Assembly (NCBI GenBank): GCA_035079385.1
Contig: JAVHKY010000077.1
Location: 62,001-126,000 of the forward strand
Source of the DNA: Aspidiotus rigidus
Taxonomy: Eukaryota > Arthropoda > Insecta > Hemiptera > Diaspididae
Reading direction: 5' to 3'
Length of the DNA stretch: 64,000 bases
Both the position numbers and the translations under genes were made by a program. Under the pieces are notes generated by a model, which searched no databases, was not told the origin of the DNA, and saw only the letters and a program-made list of their open reading frames with translations. Of this stretch, positions 22,800-34,515 are shown one piece after another; position 1 is the first letter of the stretch; each line of letters opens with the position of its first letter.

Positions 22800-23620
22800 T
22801 CGCGCAAAATTGGAATTGTATGAAAAAATGTTTCAAACAAAAGTTGTTCCTCGTTAAATTTCCTATCAAATAACGTATTTAATTTTTAGCCTATACCAAT
22901 TAGTGCCTTTGCAAAGGCCGTTAATAAGAGGACCAAAATCAGTTTTTCCATGTACATATCTCACAAAATTGAAATTTTATTGAAAAATGTTTCAAACAAA
23001 AGTTGTTCCTTGTTAAATTTGCTATAATATGAGCACTTCAGCCTTCAGGAGGTTCTTTTTTTTTTAGGGGTTTAAACGCCCCAAGATTTAGTCTTTTGCT
23101 TATATCTTGTCCAATTGAAGTTTTATTAAGAAATGTTTCAAACAGAAATTGTTCCTCGTTAAATTTCCTACCAAATGACGTATTCAACTTTCAGCCTATA
23201 CCAATTAGTGCCTTTGCAAAGGCCGTTCAAAAGAGGACCAAAATCGGAACGAGAACCATTTTTATTTTGAAACATTCTTTCATAAAATTTCAATTTTGTG
23301 AGATATGTAGGAAGACTGATTTTGGTCCTCTTTTGAGAGGCCTTTGCAGGCCTCGCCGGGGCACTAATTGACCTAGGCTGAACGTTGAATACGTTATTTG
23401 GTAGGAAATTTAACGAGAAACAAATTTTGTTTGAAACGTTTTTTCATACAATTTCAATCTTGCGCAACGTAGGCGAAAAACTAATTCTTAGGGGGTTCGA
23501 ACCCTCATAAAAAAATAAGCTCCAGGGGGAAACGCGGGATTTCTAGTATATTTTTAAGCCCACATTCTGAACCATTTCCAGCAAAGAAACGTTTGCTCCA
23601 ACAAAATGTTTTTTTCTCCC
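22800..23620. repeat. ~155-bp repeat array with internal inversion
   Basis: Reverse-orientation units (gtttcaaacaaaagttgttcc) occupy 22825-23240. Forward units follow at 23265-23460, ending with the same ggggttcgaaccct block found at 516-665. The head-to-head arrangement makes an imperfect palindrome near 23250. Confidence 0.7.
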
Positions 23621-25449
23621 TAATATTGCAATAATTTTCCCACACTAAATCCCTGTAGAGGAACAACGCCAGAAGGAATCGAAGACGAAGGGAATAGCAC
23701 CAGTTTGTCGAAACTTGGATTTCCTATTTGAATAGTGACTACTGCAGTTTCGAAGGCGTTTTATGGGAACAGTCAGGAGTATTAGTTCGAAAAAACTCAT
23801 TTTGACGCGGATGAAGTTTTTTGGGGTGGATACAAATATAACTTCTCCGCATTTATGATGGTGCACCTTTTGTTCGTTCTATCAGGTATTACTTTCTTCC
23901 AAAGTTTACTTTTGTTCTTCCTACGCTTTGCTTTTCTTTTGCCTCCTGTACCGTGCACATGTAATACGAAAATACCCACCATTTTCAAGAGAAATAAGAA
24001 CAAATTCAATTTATGACATTTTACATTCAAACCACATCAGACTTTTTATGGAACGAAGTGCCATTTGACAAGTTGCTATAAAAAGCCCGAAGTTAAATTT
24101 CGACCGCGGCCTACGTCGTCGATAATATGTGTAACCTTGAATCTGTTCCACGATGAAGAGTCTCGCGGTTAGCTTAGTTTTTATTGAAAAATTTCTGTGG
24201 CGCCTAACTATATTGTAAGATTTTCTTCCGTGTCTGCGTACATTAGCGAACAACGACTTCAGATACCTCATTGATGGTTTGACGGCATACCTTGCGTTTA
24301 TATACGCTTAGTGAAACTCCTATAACTCGCAAAGATGCGAACACACATACGTGGATCTACAACGCGAATAGTAATATAGGTGTATATCATATTAGCGGTT
24401 AATCTAATTCAAGAATTTCACTGTTTCTCGTACCGGTACTTATTCACCTTGCGGCTATAGGAATTGCTCGAAACGTCTAACGTCGTAATTATCAACAAGG
24501 AATAACGATTATAAGTTGCTAACAAGAATAAATTGCTTCCACAACTCGCGAACGGATGTGGCTGGAGTTCGGAGCGCAACGTAAATAGATTATCGCCTTC
24601 GGAATAATGATTTTTGAAAATTCGTGATATGTATTCCATCATTTTAGTGCCGCAGCAACTAATGTTATCAGACTATCTAGTATAATAATATTCTAAAATT
24701 GCAAAGCGACGCGTCCAACATGGCAAGTTCATGTTTAAGCGAGCACGATTTGGATGGACTCCATACTGCTCTGAATCCACTCGCAGGCCTACGTTGATTT
24801 TCATTATTTCATATACGTTGAGTTACCTATATTTCATCTAGAATGATACACGAATAGCGCAGGCTGATACATTTGTTCTTATTACTGGGAAAGAAGTTTA
24901 TGACCACCCAGCAAGAGGTACAAAAGCCTTTCATCGCAAAACTGACGAAAAATCGCCGGTAAGGTAATTTAAAACCGAAGGAATTATATTCGAGCAGCCT
25001 TCGCGAAAAGGCCAGAGGGCAGCGAGTAATAAGAAGATTAATTAATTAAAGAAGAACAGATCTGAAAGAGAAGTTATGACTTTTAGCCGAGGTAATCGCT
25101 CGTTCGGTCAGGTATTTGAACTGAACTTACGCGTATACCGTTTTTCTTGGAACATTATGCTAAAGACCAACGAGTCTTCGCTCAGTACAAATGAATATCA
25201 CAATGTGAGCATTAGAATTATCGTTGAAGTGTAAGTAAATGGTGCCTACCTATGGAGTATAGACGAACTCAGTTGTTACAGCATGTATTGTACTTTAATG
25301 AGATTTGGAGGCTCCATTTCGTATCTATGTGGCAGTTCCAATATCTAATTAGCGTTTGCTTATCTTGCTCAACTCTCATTAATTGTATAGTTTTTCTTAA
25401 CAGGAGACTGATATTCTACTTTCAAAGATTTCGAAATAATTAGAGAATA
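23621..25449. other. Gene-free, non-repetitive stretch
   Basis: Several 70-90-codon open frames lie on the minus strand (23645-24642), but none shows a domain, signal peptide or convincing splice signals. This is one of the few stretches without transposon words and could be host intergenic or intronic DNA. Confidence 0.45.
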
Positions 25450-26215
25450 TTTACAATTTTTAACAGGTAACCTGTTCTATGGTATTAAAGAAAAATTGGC
25501 GTCTTGCCGTTCGCTGTTCACCGTCCGGAGAAAACTGACTTACCCCAATCTAATCAGATGTTGGGAAAGAATTCCTCCACTTTAGCGGGGAACCCGCTAT
25601 CCCTTTTATTGGGGGTACTTTCAGGAAAGTTTCGTGCGCGAGCGAGGTTGATGACTTCACTAGGTTGATGAATCACAGAGAGGGGGGGGGGGACTTGGAG
25701 AAATTTTAACCCAGGAACTATATTTTATAGGCGAGAGACTTGAAAACATTTCGACCCTGTAGCCAAATATGATAGGAGGGGGACTTGGGAAAAAAAGTTC
25801 TGGCGTAGGCAAATAAATGAAGATCATGTTTCATGTCTTTTATAACGTAGCATACCAGTTCGTCTTTGTCAAGCTGGCTTTGCTTGTTCTGGGAGTACCA
25901 ACTTCTTGTTCTCCGCACGCGAGTGAGCCCTCTTCTTGGACTACTTTAGAATATTTCAAGCTAATGGCTTCCAGGAGGCTCACTCGCTCCGCTCGCCCCC
26001 CCTCTTCTGGGTTTAGTATGATTCTACTTGAAAATATTTCAAGCTACTGGCTTTTTAACAGGGAACCTGATTTATGGGGGGCTTTTTGAGAAATTTGCCG
26101 TGCGCCGTCCGCTGTCCAGCGAAAAACTTGGAAAAATTTCGACTCTCGAGCCATATATGATAGGAGAGGGACTTAGAAAAATGTTGACTCTCGAGCTATA
26201 TATGATATTTTCAAG
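25450..26215. repeat. Module copies
   Basis: Module words (aacaggtaacctgttctatgg, tcgactctcgagc, atatatgataggag) appear in several orientations, with a G-run near 25682-25691. The block abuts the pseudo-LTR of PLE-D. Confidence 0.6.
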
Positions 26216-28645
26216 TCTCCCTCCTATAAAGCGTGAAAGACGAATACTCCGACGTGGGGTAAAACATGCAAACCGCAGAAAAATAAAAGACGACGAGCGC
26301 TTTCGGTTAAATAACCATCTTCAAGCCTGAAATGAAAGCAACTGACGAACACAAGAGAAGAACGAGGTATTAAGATCGTCCAAACGAGAAATCACGGTGT
26401 GAGTCATAAACCAGTTCGATCAGGCCATCTTCCGGAATGTACGAATTGAGTACAGTGATACCGTCAGTGTTGAGATGACGAATTATCTCTACATTCTCGA
26501 GGGCGATACGCTTGCGGTAGGAATTCTCCTTATGGAGGAGCTTTTCGGATCCCTCGCGGAAGCTGTGGCCACTGTTTATTAAGTGATCGGCGAAAGCTGA
26601 CTCCTCTAAGTGTCCCTTCTTCCAAGACTTCAGGTGCTCAGCTACTCTAACTTTCATTTAGCGGCTGGTCTCACCAATATAAAAGCCTCCACAAGCCTCA
26701 CACTCCAACTTATACACGCCACTCCTCTCATATCGACAGGTATGGGGTCCTTCAGTCTCACAAACAACCTCTTGACTGTGGTAGGGTTGTAAAACGCGGG
26801 TCTGAAGTCAAACGGGCGAAGGGCCCGACCCAATTGCAGGGAGAACTTCCCCAGTAAAGGGAGACTGATCCAACGCAAACGGCGATCACGGATCGTGTCT
26901 CGGGGGAGGGAGGTGGTAGAATCCAGGAGGCTCCTCGTAAATTTCCTCCGAACCATCACGTCAACATCGACATTGACCCCATTCACTCTGGCCAGGTATT
27001 TTATTGTGATTAACTCTTTCTTGAAGGCAGACTGACTCAAAGGAATACGAGTCAGTCTGTGAACTAGGCTATGAAAAGCAGCCATCTTGTGAGCAACAGG
27101 ACCGAACAAACCACCGTGGACTAAAACATCAATCGTAGTATCTTTCCTGTAAATTCCAAACTTATGGATACCGTCTATTATAGAGATCGATAAATCCAAA
27201 AAGTTAATGGAAAATACCCCTATTTCCAACGTAAATTTGATGGAAGGGTAGCAGGAATTGAGATACCTCAGAAACTCACCAAGGAGATCTGGGGGACCAG
27301 TCCAGGTACATACGAGTAGAACGTCATCAACGTACCTGTACCAATAGTGAATATGATTAAGTAACACCTGGTTCGAGGAAAAGAGGTCAAGTTCAAACTT
27401 GGATATGAAAATTTCGGATATGAGAGAGCCTAGTGGTGATCCAATGGGGATCCCTACTTCGTCAGGGAACTCGAAAAATTTCCCTTCAAATTTACAGTAG
27501 TTGGGGGACCAGCAAGTATTTAGAAGATCGAAGAATTCGTGAAACTCATTATGAGGAATGTTGGCTTTGACGAGTAGCTCACCCATACGCTGGATAGTAG
27601 CAGCCTTAGGAATATTCGGGAACAAACCAACAACATCAAACGAGCAGATGGTCGTTCCCGGGGGAAGACTTACATCCTTGAGGACGTCGGTTAAAGAGGC
27701 CGAATTCAAGATCGAATGAGGGGATTCAAAATCAATTCGATTTTTGAACCAACGGTCAAGGAACTTGGCTAGGTGGTAGGTAGGAGAGGAGACGAAAGAA
27801 ACAACGGGTCGCATCGGGGTATTGTTCTTATGCACTTTAGGCAGCCCGTACAGGAGGGGGGTGGGGTTAGGAACGAGGAGGGCTTTTTTCAAAGTAGGAG
27901 TTTTGATGACAGCCTCACTCCTGTTGATGACACTCCTAACTTCTTTGACGTGCTTGGGAAAGCTGAAATCCTCACTCTCTTTAGCACCACACTGCTGTAG
28001 GACTTCATGGACCTTAGAAGAATAGGCCGATCTCTCCATCACTACAACAGCGTTGCCCTTGTCAGCCTTAGTGACGATCAAATCTCCCTCTTTCATCTTC
28101 CTCCTTAAACCCTGAATCACTCCTCCCAATTTATCACTCATGCGAGGGAGGGGGTTATTACGGACTAATTCGGCACAGACTTCCTGGGTATTAAAACCAG
28201 GACCAATCTTAACCGCAAGATTCGCAACGACATTCGCCAAGGTTGCGTCATTCTTGAGGGGAGGCATACTGAACTTCAAACCTTTCTCAAGGAGGGATGT
28301 TTCGTCACTATTGAACTTCACCTGACTATTATTTATGAGGGGGGATGGAATTTATGAACGACAACACCGTCACTCACCCCCTCATCAACCACATCCTCAT
28401 TAACCGTCATTAGGGAGGACAGCTTCTTATTTTTCCTCTCCTTCAACTTCGCCCCAAACTTCCGACATTTTTCATTGACGTCCCGCATAAAGTAATCAAA
28501 CTCAAGGGGGCGGAGGGAGCATGCCGGAGAGTCTCGAATGTACCATAAGGTTTAATCTAGTCGTAATATTAAATTTTCCATACCATCTTCGCAACTCTGT
28601 TCTGATCCACTTCTCCCTCATATAATTTTCCAGTTTCTTAGTCGT
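26216..28645 (-). pseudogene. PLE-D: longest Penelope-like element, two defects near 3' end
   Basis: On the minus strand an open frame of about 555 codons (28321 to 26654) carries, in order, an N-terminal helical region, the PLE-specific KADKGN motif (residues 85-90), [40 protein letters not shown] and the catalytic YVDD (residues 330-333). A two-residue insertion follows that box, compared with PLE-A and B. A two-base insertion near 26730 and a TAA near 26658 split off the GIY-YIG domain (26657-26370; KVRVAEHLKSWKKGH, NSYRKRIALENVE). N-terminal coding continues upstream of 28321 in another frame (RDVNEKCRKFGAKLKERK). The pseudo-LTR lies at 26225-26330. The BEL element interrupts its N-terminal region at 28646. 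Confidence 0.93.
26294..26324 (-). ncRNA. Hammerhead-like core in PLE-D pseudo-LTR
   Basis: It has the same core as PLE-B: TTGAAGA, a spacer base, GGTT-ATTT-AACC, GAAA, palindromic AGCGCT, then C. The 5' box is decayed, so it is a structural relic or a weak ribozyme. Confidence 0.45.
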
Positions 28646-28802
28646 TGTTGAAGATATAACTTCCCCTAATAAATACGTACGATAATTTTGTAACTGTAGA
28701 TAACGCGCTATTCAATTGTACATGTTAGTACTCATAATACATCACGTTTAAGCCAGATGCATCTTTTTGTGTTCGAATATACCTACGAATATGATATTAA
28801 CA
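28646..28802 (+). repeat. BEL 5' LTR (157 bp)
   Basis: It begins TGTTGAAGATATAAC and ends GATATTAACA. It contains an aataaata-like signal near 28670. It is very short for an LTR and matches the 3' LTR base for base on reading. Confidence 0.95.
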
Positions 28803-28820
28803 TGGTGCCTCCTGTGAGGT
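28803..28820 (+). promoter_or_regulatory. Candidate primer-binding site
   Basis: TGGTGCC immediately follows the 5' LTR. The TGG start fits pairing to a tRNA 3' CCA end. Which tRNA is used cannot be decided without a tRNA set. Confidence 0.6.
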
Positions 28821-28954
28821 ATTTTCGTGAATTTCGATAAAGAAAAAATCGCGTTTAACTTTGGTGTGAATCAAAAAGATGGTAAATTTAAACTAAATAT
28901 TTTAAATTGACTAAATTTCTTAATAGTGAAACTCATATCGTGTAAGTGCGGTGA

Positions 28955-29983
28955 ATGTTTTCTAAGTTATCACTGCCGATAACAAATATCGCGATGTCCG
29001 ATTTTGAAGCAGCCAAACGCAATTGGCGAGTCGAAAAGAATTCGACGAGAAGACAATTTGCAGCTATTGAGGAGGCGGTAGCTTCTTTTAAAGCGAAAAC
29101 CGATAATATGACAGGTAATCTTGTAAAGTCATATATTAAAACCTTTCCAGATCAATTGAAACAATTTCATTCTCGGTGCATGGAATGCATAGAAACTTGT
29201 ACAAGTGATAAGGATTTCGACAAGATCGAAGGTGAAATTATGTACGATTACGAGCTAACCAAGAATAATTTTGTCAGGTTAAGGGCTGAATTCGATACTT
29301 TAGAAGCAGATTCGAATGGCTCGAACACGCCCAATATACCTAATCAACAAAACAACGCATTTTTAACGCCAACGAGCCAGTCGGCGTCTGCTACGTTTTT
29401 TCCTGGTATAAAGATTCCCGATGTAGTTTTACCCAAATTTGACGGTTCGTTGCGTGAGTACAACGATTGGGCTTCGCTCTTTGAGAGTATGGTCCATAAC
29501 AGCACTGTTTGGTCAAAGTTGCAGAAACTGTATTTATTAAAGATTTCTTTAATCGGTGACGCGGCACAAATTCTACGTGATACGCCTTATGCCGAGCATG
29601 CTTATCTGGATGCGTGGGATGAAATTAAACGGTGTTACGATAACAAGCGCGCTATTATTGCCGTGCACTTTAGGGATTTAGTCGAGTTACCACCGATAAA
29701 TAGCGATTCCAGTATTCGTAATGCGCTGAGAAAAGTGTCTGCATCAATTCGTGGATTGGCCGCTTGCGGCATCAATGCCATGGCCCTCTCCCCCATGATT
29801 TCTTATCTGGTGTCAAACAAATTGGAAGCTACGCTCCGTCGAGATTGGGAAAGATCCATAACCGATAATTCGACTTATCCGTCCTTTGAAAATCTTCAGA
29901 AGTACCTACAGGTGGTGTCATTTGCTCATGAAAGCACACAATCTACTCAATGGAGTGAATCCAAGTCCGAAAAACCTACTTAA
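28955..29983 (+). CDS. gag: BEL gag (N-terminal part)
   Basis: 342 codons from the ATG at 28955. An internal ATG at 28994 is an alternative start. The N-terminal half is rich in charged helices. The middle holds IPDVVLPKFDGSLREYNDW and WASLFESMVH, the conserved core of the BEL-type gag domain (DUF1759 type). The product would form the retrotransposon particle. It ends at TAA 29981-29983 just before the zinc knuckles. The downstream codons remain open in the same frame, so the stop sits inside what is normally one polyprotein. Confidence 0.92.
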   Translation: MFSKLSLPITNIAMSDFEAAKRNWRVEKNSTRRQFAAIEEAVASFKAKTDNMTGNLVKSYIKTFPDQLKQFHSRCMECIETCTSDKDFDKIEGEIMYDYELTKNNFVRLRAEFDTLEADSNGSNTPNIPNQQNNAFLTPTSQSASATFFPGIKIPDVVLPKFDGSLREYNDWASLFESMVHNSTVWSKLQKLYLLKISLIGDAAQILRDTPYAEHAYLDAWDEIKRCYDNKRAIIAVHFRDLVELPPINSDSSIRNALRKVSASIRGLAACGINAMALSPMISYLVSNKLEATLRRDWERSITDNSTYPSFENLQKYLQVVSFAHESTQSTQWSESKSEKPT

Positions 29984-30949
29984 GCCGAGGTTGATAAATT
30001 TGCTTACAAGCGGGAAAGAAAATCTACGTTTGTGTTATCGAAACCCCCCTCCCATGGCTGTCCGCTGTGCTCAGGGAGCCATTTCTTATCCTCGTGCGAA
30101 AAGTTTCTAGCAAAATCGGTGATGGATCGGTACAATGCAGCAAAACAGATGCGACTTTGTACCAACTGTCTGAAGCCCCACCACAAGGCCAGTGAGTGCT
30201 TTGGGGCAAAATGTAGGAAATGCAATAAGCTACACAACACGGTGCTTCATCGAGACGAGAAAGGGGAGGAGGGGAAAAACCAAACAGCCGCTAGCAGTGA
30301 AGAAAATAAAGCCGATTTTACCGCCGTAAGTTGTAGCAGTCGAGGGGTATCCATCCTCCCCACTGCAGTGGTCCACGTGGTACTTGATAATAAAGTAGTG
30401 AAGGCTCGAGCTCTGATTGACAAGTGCTCAGATTCTAATCTGGTGTCAGAATCGTTTGTGAGAAAAAACCGTTGCAATACCGTAAAAAGTCCGGAAACAT
30501 TGTTGGGTGGTATTGGACCTGGAGTAGTAACCATATCCAAGTCCGCTCGACTAACGATAAGATCGAGATTTAACGATTTCTCCATTGTAATGGACGCAAA
30601 AGTGGTATCAGAAATACCATACAAGGTTAAGAAATCTCAGCTGCAGAAAATTGCGGCAATGTTAAAGGAAAGCAACCTCGCCGATGAAGGTGAGGGGGGA
30701 GGGGAGGTAGACCTCCTTATAGGAGTTGAATTTGTAAATTGCTGCCTCCTCGGTGAAAAGAAGAGCATGAACGGGCTCTGGATGGAAAAATCCAAGTTTG
30801 GGTGGATCTTATCTGGGGTTGTGGAGTCGTCGGTCAGTCAGCCTCTAAATTATTGCAACCTGATATCCAACGTTGAAGAGCAATTGAAAATGTTCTGGGC
30901 AATTGAGGAGGTGGAAGCGCCTTCTGTAAAATCAAACGAGCTGGAGTAA
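29984..30949 (+). CDS. BEL zinc-knuckle and protease segment
   Basis: In frame with the gag ORF beyond its TAA. The first ATG for independent translation is weakly placed; numbering here is from 30032. Zinc-knuckle cysteine/histidine clusters come first (CPLCSGSH, CTNCLKPHH, CRKCNKLH). A retroviral-type aspartic protease fold follows (RALIDKC at about residues 127-132, then DLLIGVEF). The usual D-S/T-G active-site triplet reads D-K-C, so the protease may be inactive or unusual. It ends at TAA 30947-30949. Confidence 0.85.
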   Translation, partial: AEVDKFAYKRERKSTFVLSKPPSHGCPLCSGSHFLSSCEKFLAKSVMDRYNAAKQMRLCTNCLKPHHKASECFGAKCRKCNKLHNTVLHRDEKGEEGKNQTAASSEENKADFTAVSCSSRGVSILPTAVVHVVLDNKVVKARALIDKCSDSNLVSESFVRKNRCNTVKSPETLLGGIGPGVVTISKSARLTIRSRFNDFSIVMDAKVVSEIPYKVKKSQLQKIAAMLKESNLADEGEGGGEVDLLIGVEFVNCCLLGEKKSMNGLWMEKSKFGWILSGVVESSVSQPLNYCNLISNVEEQLKMFWAIEEVEAPSVKSNELE

Positions 30950-33900
30950 TGTAACAAATTCTTTGAAGAAACAGTTCAACGACTACCAAATGGGCAATTT
31001 TCAGTAGCATTGCCGTTCAAGAAGGATCGAAATCAAGTCGCAAACACATATAGACAGGCATTGGCTGCCTTGAGGCGAAACGAAATAAGACTGGATGAAA
31101 AAACGCGTCGAGATTATGTTGACTTCATGTTAGAATACCAGAGAATGGGCCACATGGAACGGGTTCCAGAAGACGAGAAAGCAAAAATACCATGTTTTTA
31201 CCTTCCTCATCTTTGCGTCAAGAGAGAAGTAAGCACTACAACACCACTAAGGGTAGTGTTCAACGCAAGCAGCAGAAATCAGTCTGGCTGTTCCTTAAAT
31301 GAAGCGCTCCATGTTGGAGGAGTGCTGCAACCTGAACTTTTTGATACGCTCATCAAGTTCAGAGAGTCTGTTGTCGCATTCACAGCAGATGTATCGAAAA
31401 TGTATCGGCGCATCATGATGCAAAAAGAGGATCGCGACATGCAAAGAATCCTGTGGCGAGAATCGGCAAAAGACGAAGTGGAAATATTCCGTTTAACCAC
31501 TCTGACATATGGTACCGATCCTGCGTCATACATCGCAACAAAATGTCTGACAGTGTTGGCAGATGAAATTCGCGAGCATCACCAGGAAGAGGCGGAGGCA
31601 ATATCGTGCCAATTCTACATGGATGATTTATTGTGTGGTAGTACAGATATCGAAAGCGCACTTTTGAAGCAGAAGATAATCCATCAGACGCTGGAATCCG
31701 CTGGAATGCCGCTGCGAAAATATGCATCAAACTCAAGTGAATTTTTGGCTTGTCTAGATCCATCATTGGTTGAGAAAAAGGAGGTAACTCTGGAGGAAAA
31801 TGCGGTTTCAGTGTTGGGAATACGCTGGGACACAGTCGAGGATACCTTGTCGGTAAATACCAATTCAGTCCTGCTGGAAAAAGAAGGCCCTCCCTCCAAA
31901 AGAGCGGCTTTGTCGAAAGTTTCCAAAGTTTTTGATCCACTTGGACTGGTAGCGCCAGTGACGGTGAAAGGAAAAATCCTCATGCAGGATTTGTGGCGGG
32001 AGGAGTTGAAGTGGGACTCGACCCTTCCCCCACTCATTAAAGAAGATTTTCAAAATTATTTTGCTGCCCTCAGCGAGTTGGAGATGGTGGCCTTTCCGAG
32101 ACCTTACTCTACATTAAAGCCAATAAAGACCGAACTGGTAGGGTTCTGTGACGCAAGTCAGAAAGCCTATTGCGCGGCAGTTTATAAACGCGTCACCGAC
32201 AAAGAGGGTACGGTCAGTTCAACGCTTGTATGCGCAAAAACCAGGGTTGCGCCAGTTAAAGCAGTTACAATCCCGCGACTGGAATTGTTGGGTGCAGTCA
32301 TGCTCAGCAAGCTAATCACGCGAGTTCAAAAGTTATTAAAAATCGATTCAAGCAACGCGTATGCGTTTTCGGACTCTCAGATAGTGTTAGCCTGGATTCG
32401 CGGAGGAGGGAAGAATTGTGAAGTGTTTGTACGGAATCGAGTCGCATTTATTGAATCGCAAGCTCCGTGCGCGTTGTGGGCATACGTTAGAAGTGAACAG
32501 AATCCCGCAGATCTCGGCACTCGTTCGTTGAATACCGCGCAGTTCTTGAAGTCATTTTCATTTTGGAGTACAGGTCCATCGTGGATCATAAATGATTTTG
32601 ATAGTTATAAATTGTGCGCAGATAATTATAATCTTGTAAATGAAAATATATTTGTGTCAGTAGAACGTAAAATTAGTTCATTTGTGAATTCAGTCCTACC
32701 TTCCGATTTACAGTTTTTCAATAATTTTTCATCCTATACCAAATGTATAAATGTTATGGCTCAGAAAGATCGATTTATAAATAATTGTCTCAAACCAGAT
32801 TGTAAAATATCTCATACTGTACCAATATCGCCGGAGGAGCGTGATTTAGCGTTTAATCATATTGTAAAAATGACACAAGCTGTTTATTTTAAAAGTGAAA
32901 TCAAGTCTTTGGATAGTCATAAATCTGTAGCTCCTGGTAGCCCATTAAAGGCGTTAAATGTATTTTTAGACGACAATGATGTACTGCGCGTAGGTGGAAG
33001 ATTAATTAATTCAAATTATTCATACAATGTAAAGCACCCAATTGTTATTCATCGCAAAAGTCGGTTATTAACTTTGTATATTGCCCATATCCACCATGTA
33101 TTCTTTCATGCAGGTAAAGCATTTGTGAGCAATTATGTACGACAGAGATTTTGGGTCATCGGAGGATTACAGCAATTGGTAAAGAGTGCAATCTACAAAT
33201 GCGTCCGCTGCACTCGAATCAAAGCGGAAACATCTGTGCAGCTAATGGGTAATTTGCCGTCTACTCGAACCAACATCGCGAGACCATTTACCAACGCAGG
33301 GGTCGATTACGCAGGCCACTTCCGATTGAAATGCACGGGCCATAGATCAGTGAAGTTCAACAAAGTTTACGCTGCCTTTTTTGTGTGCTTCGTTTCCAAG
33401 GCGGTCCACATAGAGATAGCGGAGGATCTGACGGCAGAAGCATTCATAAACGCTTTTGACCGGTTCATAAGTAGATGGGGAGTACCAAGGAAGATGTACT
33501 CCGACAACGGCACCAATTTCGTCGGTGCAAGAGATACATTGTCGGCCAAATACGATTTGGAATGGCAGTTTTCGCCTCCTGGTTGCCCTCACGTCGGAGG
33601 CCTCTGGGAGGCCGCTGTTAAGTCTGGAAAATCTTGCCTCGAAAAGGCTATAGGCACCCAGATTTTGAATCGAGAGGAGTTTATGACCATCTTTGCCAGA
33701 ATTGAGGCGATCCTGAACGCTCGTCCACTTTGCGCCTTCCGTTCAGGTGATTCCTTCGAACCACTCACGCCTTTCCATCTATTAATTGGGACTAGCTTTT
33801 GCGAAAAGCCACCTGGAGACGAGACGGAAATTTCACTACCACGTCGGTACCAGCTTCTGACATCCATAATAACATCGTTTTGGAGGCGCTGGTACAACTC

Positions 33901-34138
33901 TTATTTGGCTCAACTCCAGCGTCGTCAGAAATGGCTCAAGGAGGAGCCCAGTCTTCAAGTGGATGATGTTGTCCTGGTAAAGGATTCCCGTTACAAACCT
34001 GCGGATTGGCCGTTAGGTGTTATCCAAGCAACCTTTCCTGATAACCAAGGACAAATTAGGTTGTTGGAGATCCGGACGTCCAAAGGGATTCAACGCCGTA
34101 CCGTCCACCAGGTTGTAAAATTGCCTATTGAATAAATG
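30950..34138 (+). CDS. pol: BEL pol: reverse transcriptase, RNase H, integrase
   Basis: The open frame continues directly after the second TAA (FFEETVQRLPNGQFSV). The first ATG-like start is near 31010, and residues here are counted from it. Reverse transcriptase: TPLRVVFNASS, D127 and YMDD at 203-206. RNase H: D381, E425 and D455 (GFCDAS, RLELLG, FSDSQ). Integrase: an H-H-C-C zinc-binding region (HIHHVFFH, CVRCTR), then D766, D832 (YSDNGTNF) and E899. A C-terminal basic domain with DDVVLVKD follows. All catalytic residues expected of the family are present and there is no internal stop, so pol itself looks functional. Expression would need read-through or re-initiation past the upstream TAA codons. 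Confidence 0.95.
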
Positions 34139-34168
34139 AAATGGCTTCGATCCATTTGGGCCGGAGAA

Positions 34169-34325
34169 TGTTGAAGATATAACTTCCCCTAATAAATACG
34201 TACGATAATTTTGTAACTGTAGATAACGCGCTATTCAATTGTACATGTTAGTACTCATAATACATCACGTTTAAGCCAGATGCATCTTTTTGTGTTCGAA
34301 TATACCTACGAATATGATATTAACA
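34169..34325 (+). repeat. BEL 3' LTR (157 bp)
   Basis: Same length and sequence as the 5' LTR. It is preceded by a purine-containing stretch (gggccggagaa, 34158-34168) that may serve as the polypurine tract. GTCGT follows at 34326. Confidence 0.95.
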
Positions 34326-34515
34326 GTCGTAATCTTACAATCGGAATAAAACCGGAATTTAACGAACTTGGGTCTCAAATGCAACACTAAACACCAACGA
34401 AGAAACCAAATATGAGAGGAAAACGAAGCGCGTTGCTTCCGAAATTTCAGAAAAAGGAATACGTTTTATTATGGATAGCCGTAACTTGAAGGAACGGATT
34501 CGTTTAATTCTCCCT
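34326..34515. mobile_element. Displaced 5' end of PLE-D with inverted head
   Basis: On the minus strand 34326-34462 continues the PLE-D N-terminal coding across the BEL insertion (KFRFYSDCKITTKKLENY spans the junction once the duplication is discounted). At about 34469-34515 the opposite strand carries the PLE head (ATGGATAGCC... ggaacggattcg). So PLE-D also begins with an inverted head. Confidence 0.65.

Larger units (their letters stand above)
28646..34325 (+). mobile_element. BEL/Pao LTR retrotransposon, complete structure
   Basis: A 5680-bp element bounded by 157-bp LTRs that I read as identical, each starting TGTTGAAG and ending TTAACA. Direct repeats GTCGT (28641-28645 and 34326-34330) are the target-site duplication. 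Internally there are a gag, a zinc-knuckle/protease segment and a pol, all in one frame but separated by two TAA codons. Domain order (protease, RT, RNase H, integrase) and the gag type mark it as BEL/Pao. Identical LTRs mean recent insertion. It landed inside the N-terminal coding region of PLE-D, so it is younger than PLE-D. Confidence 0.97.

Noticed and set aside
31279..33897. Long minus-strand open frames opposite BEL pol
   Set aside because: They are mirror frames of the conserved pol coding and have no family likeness.
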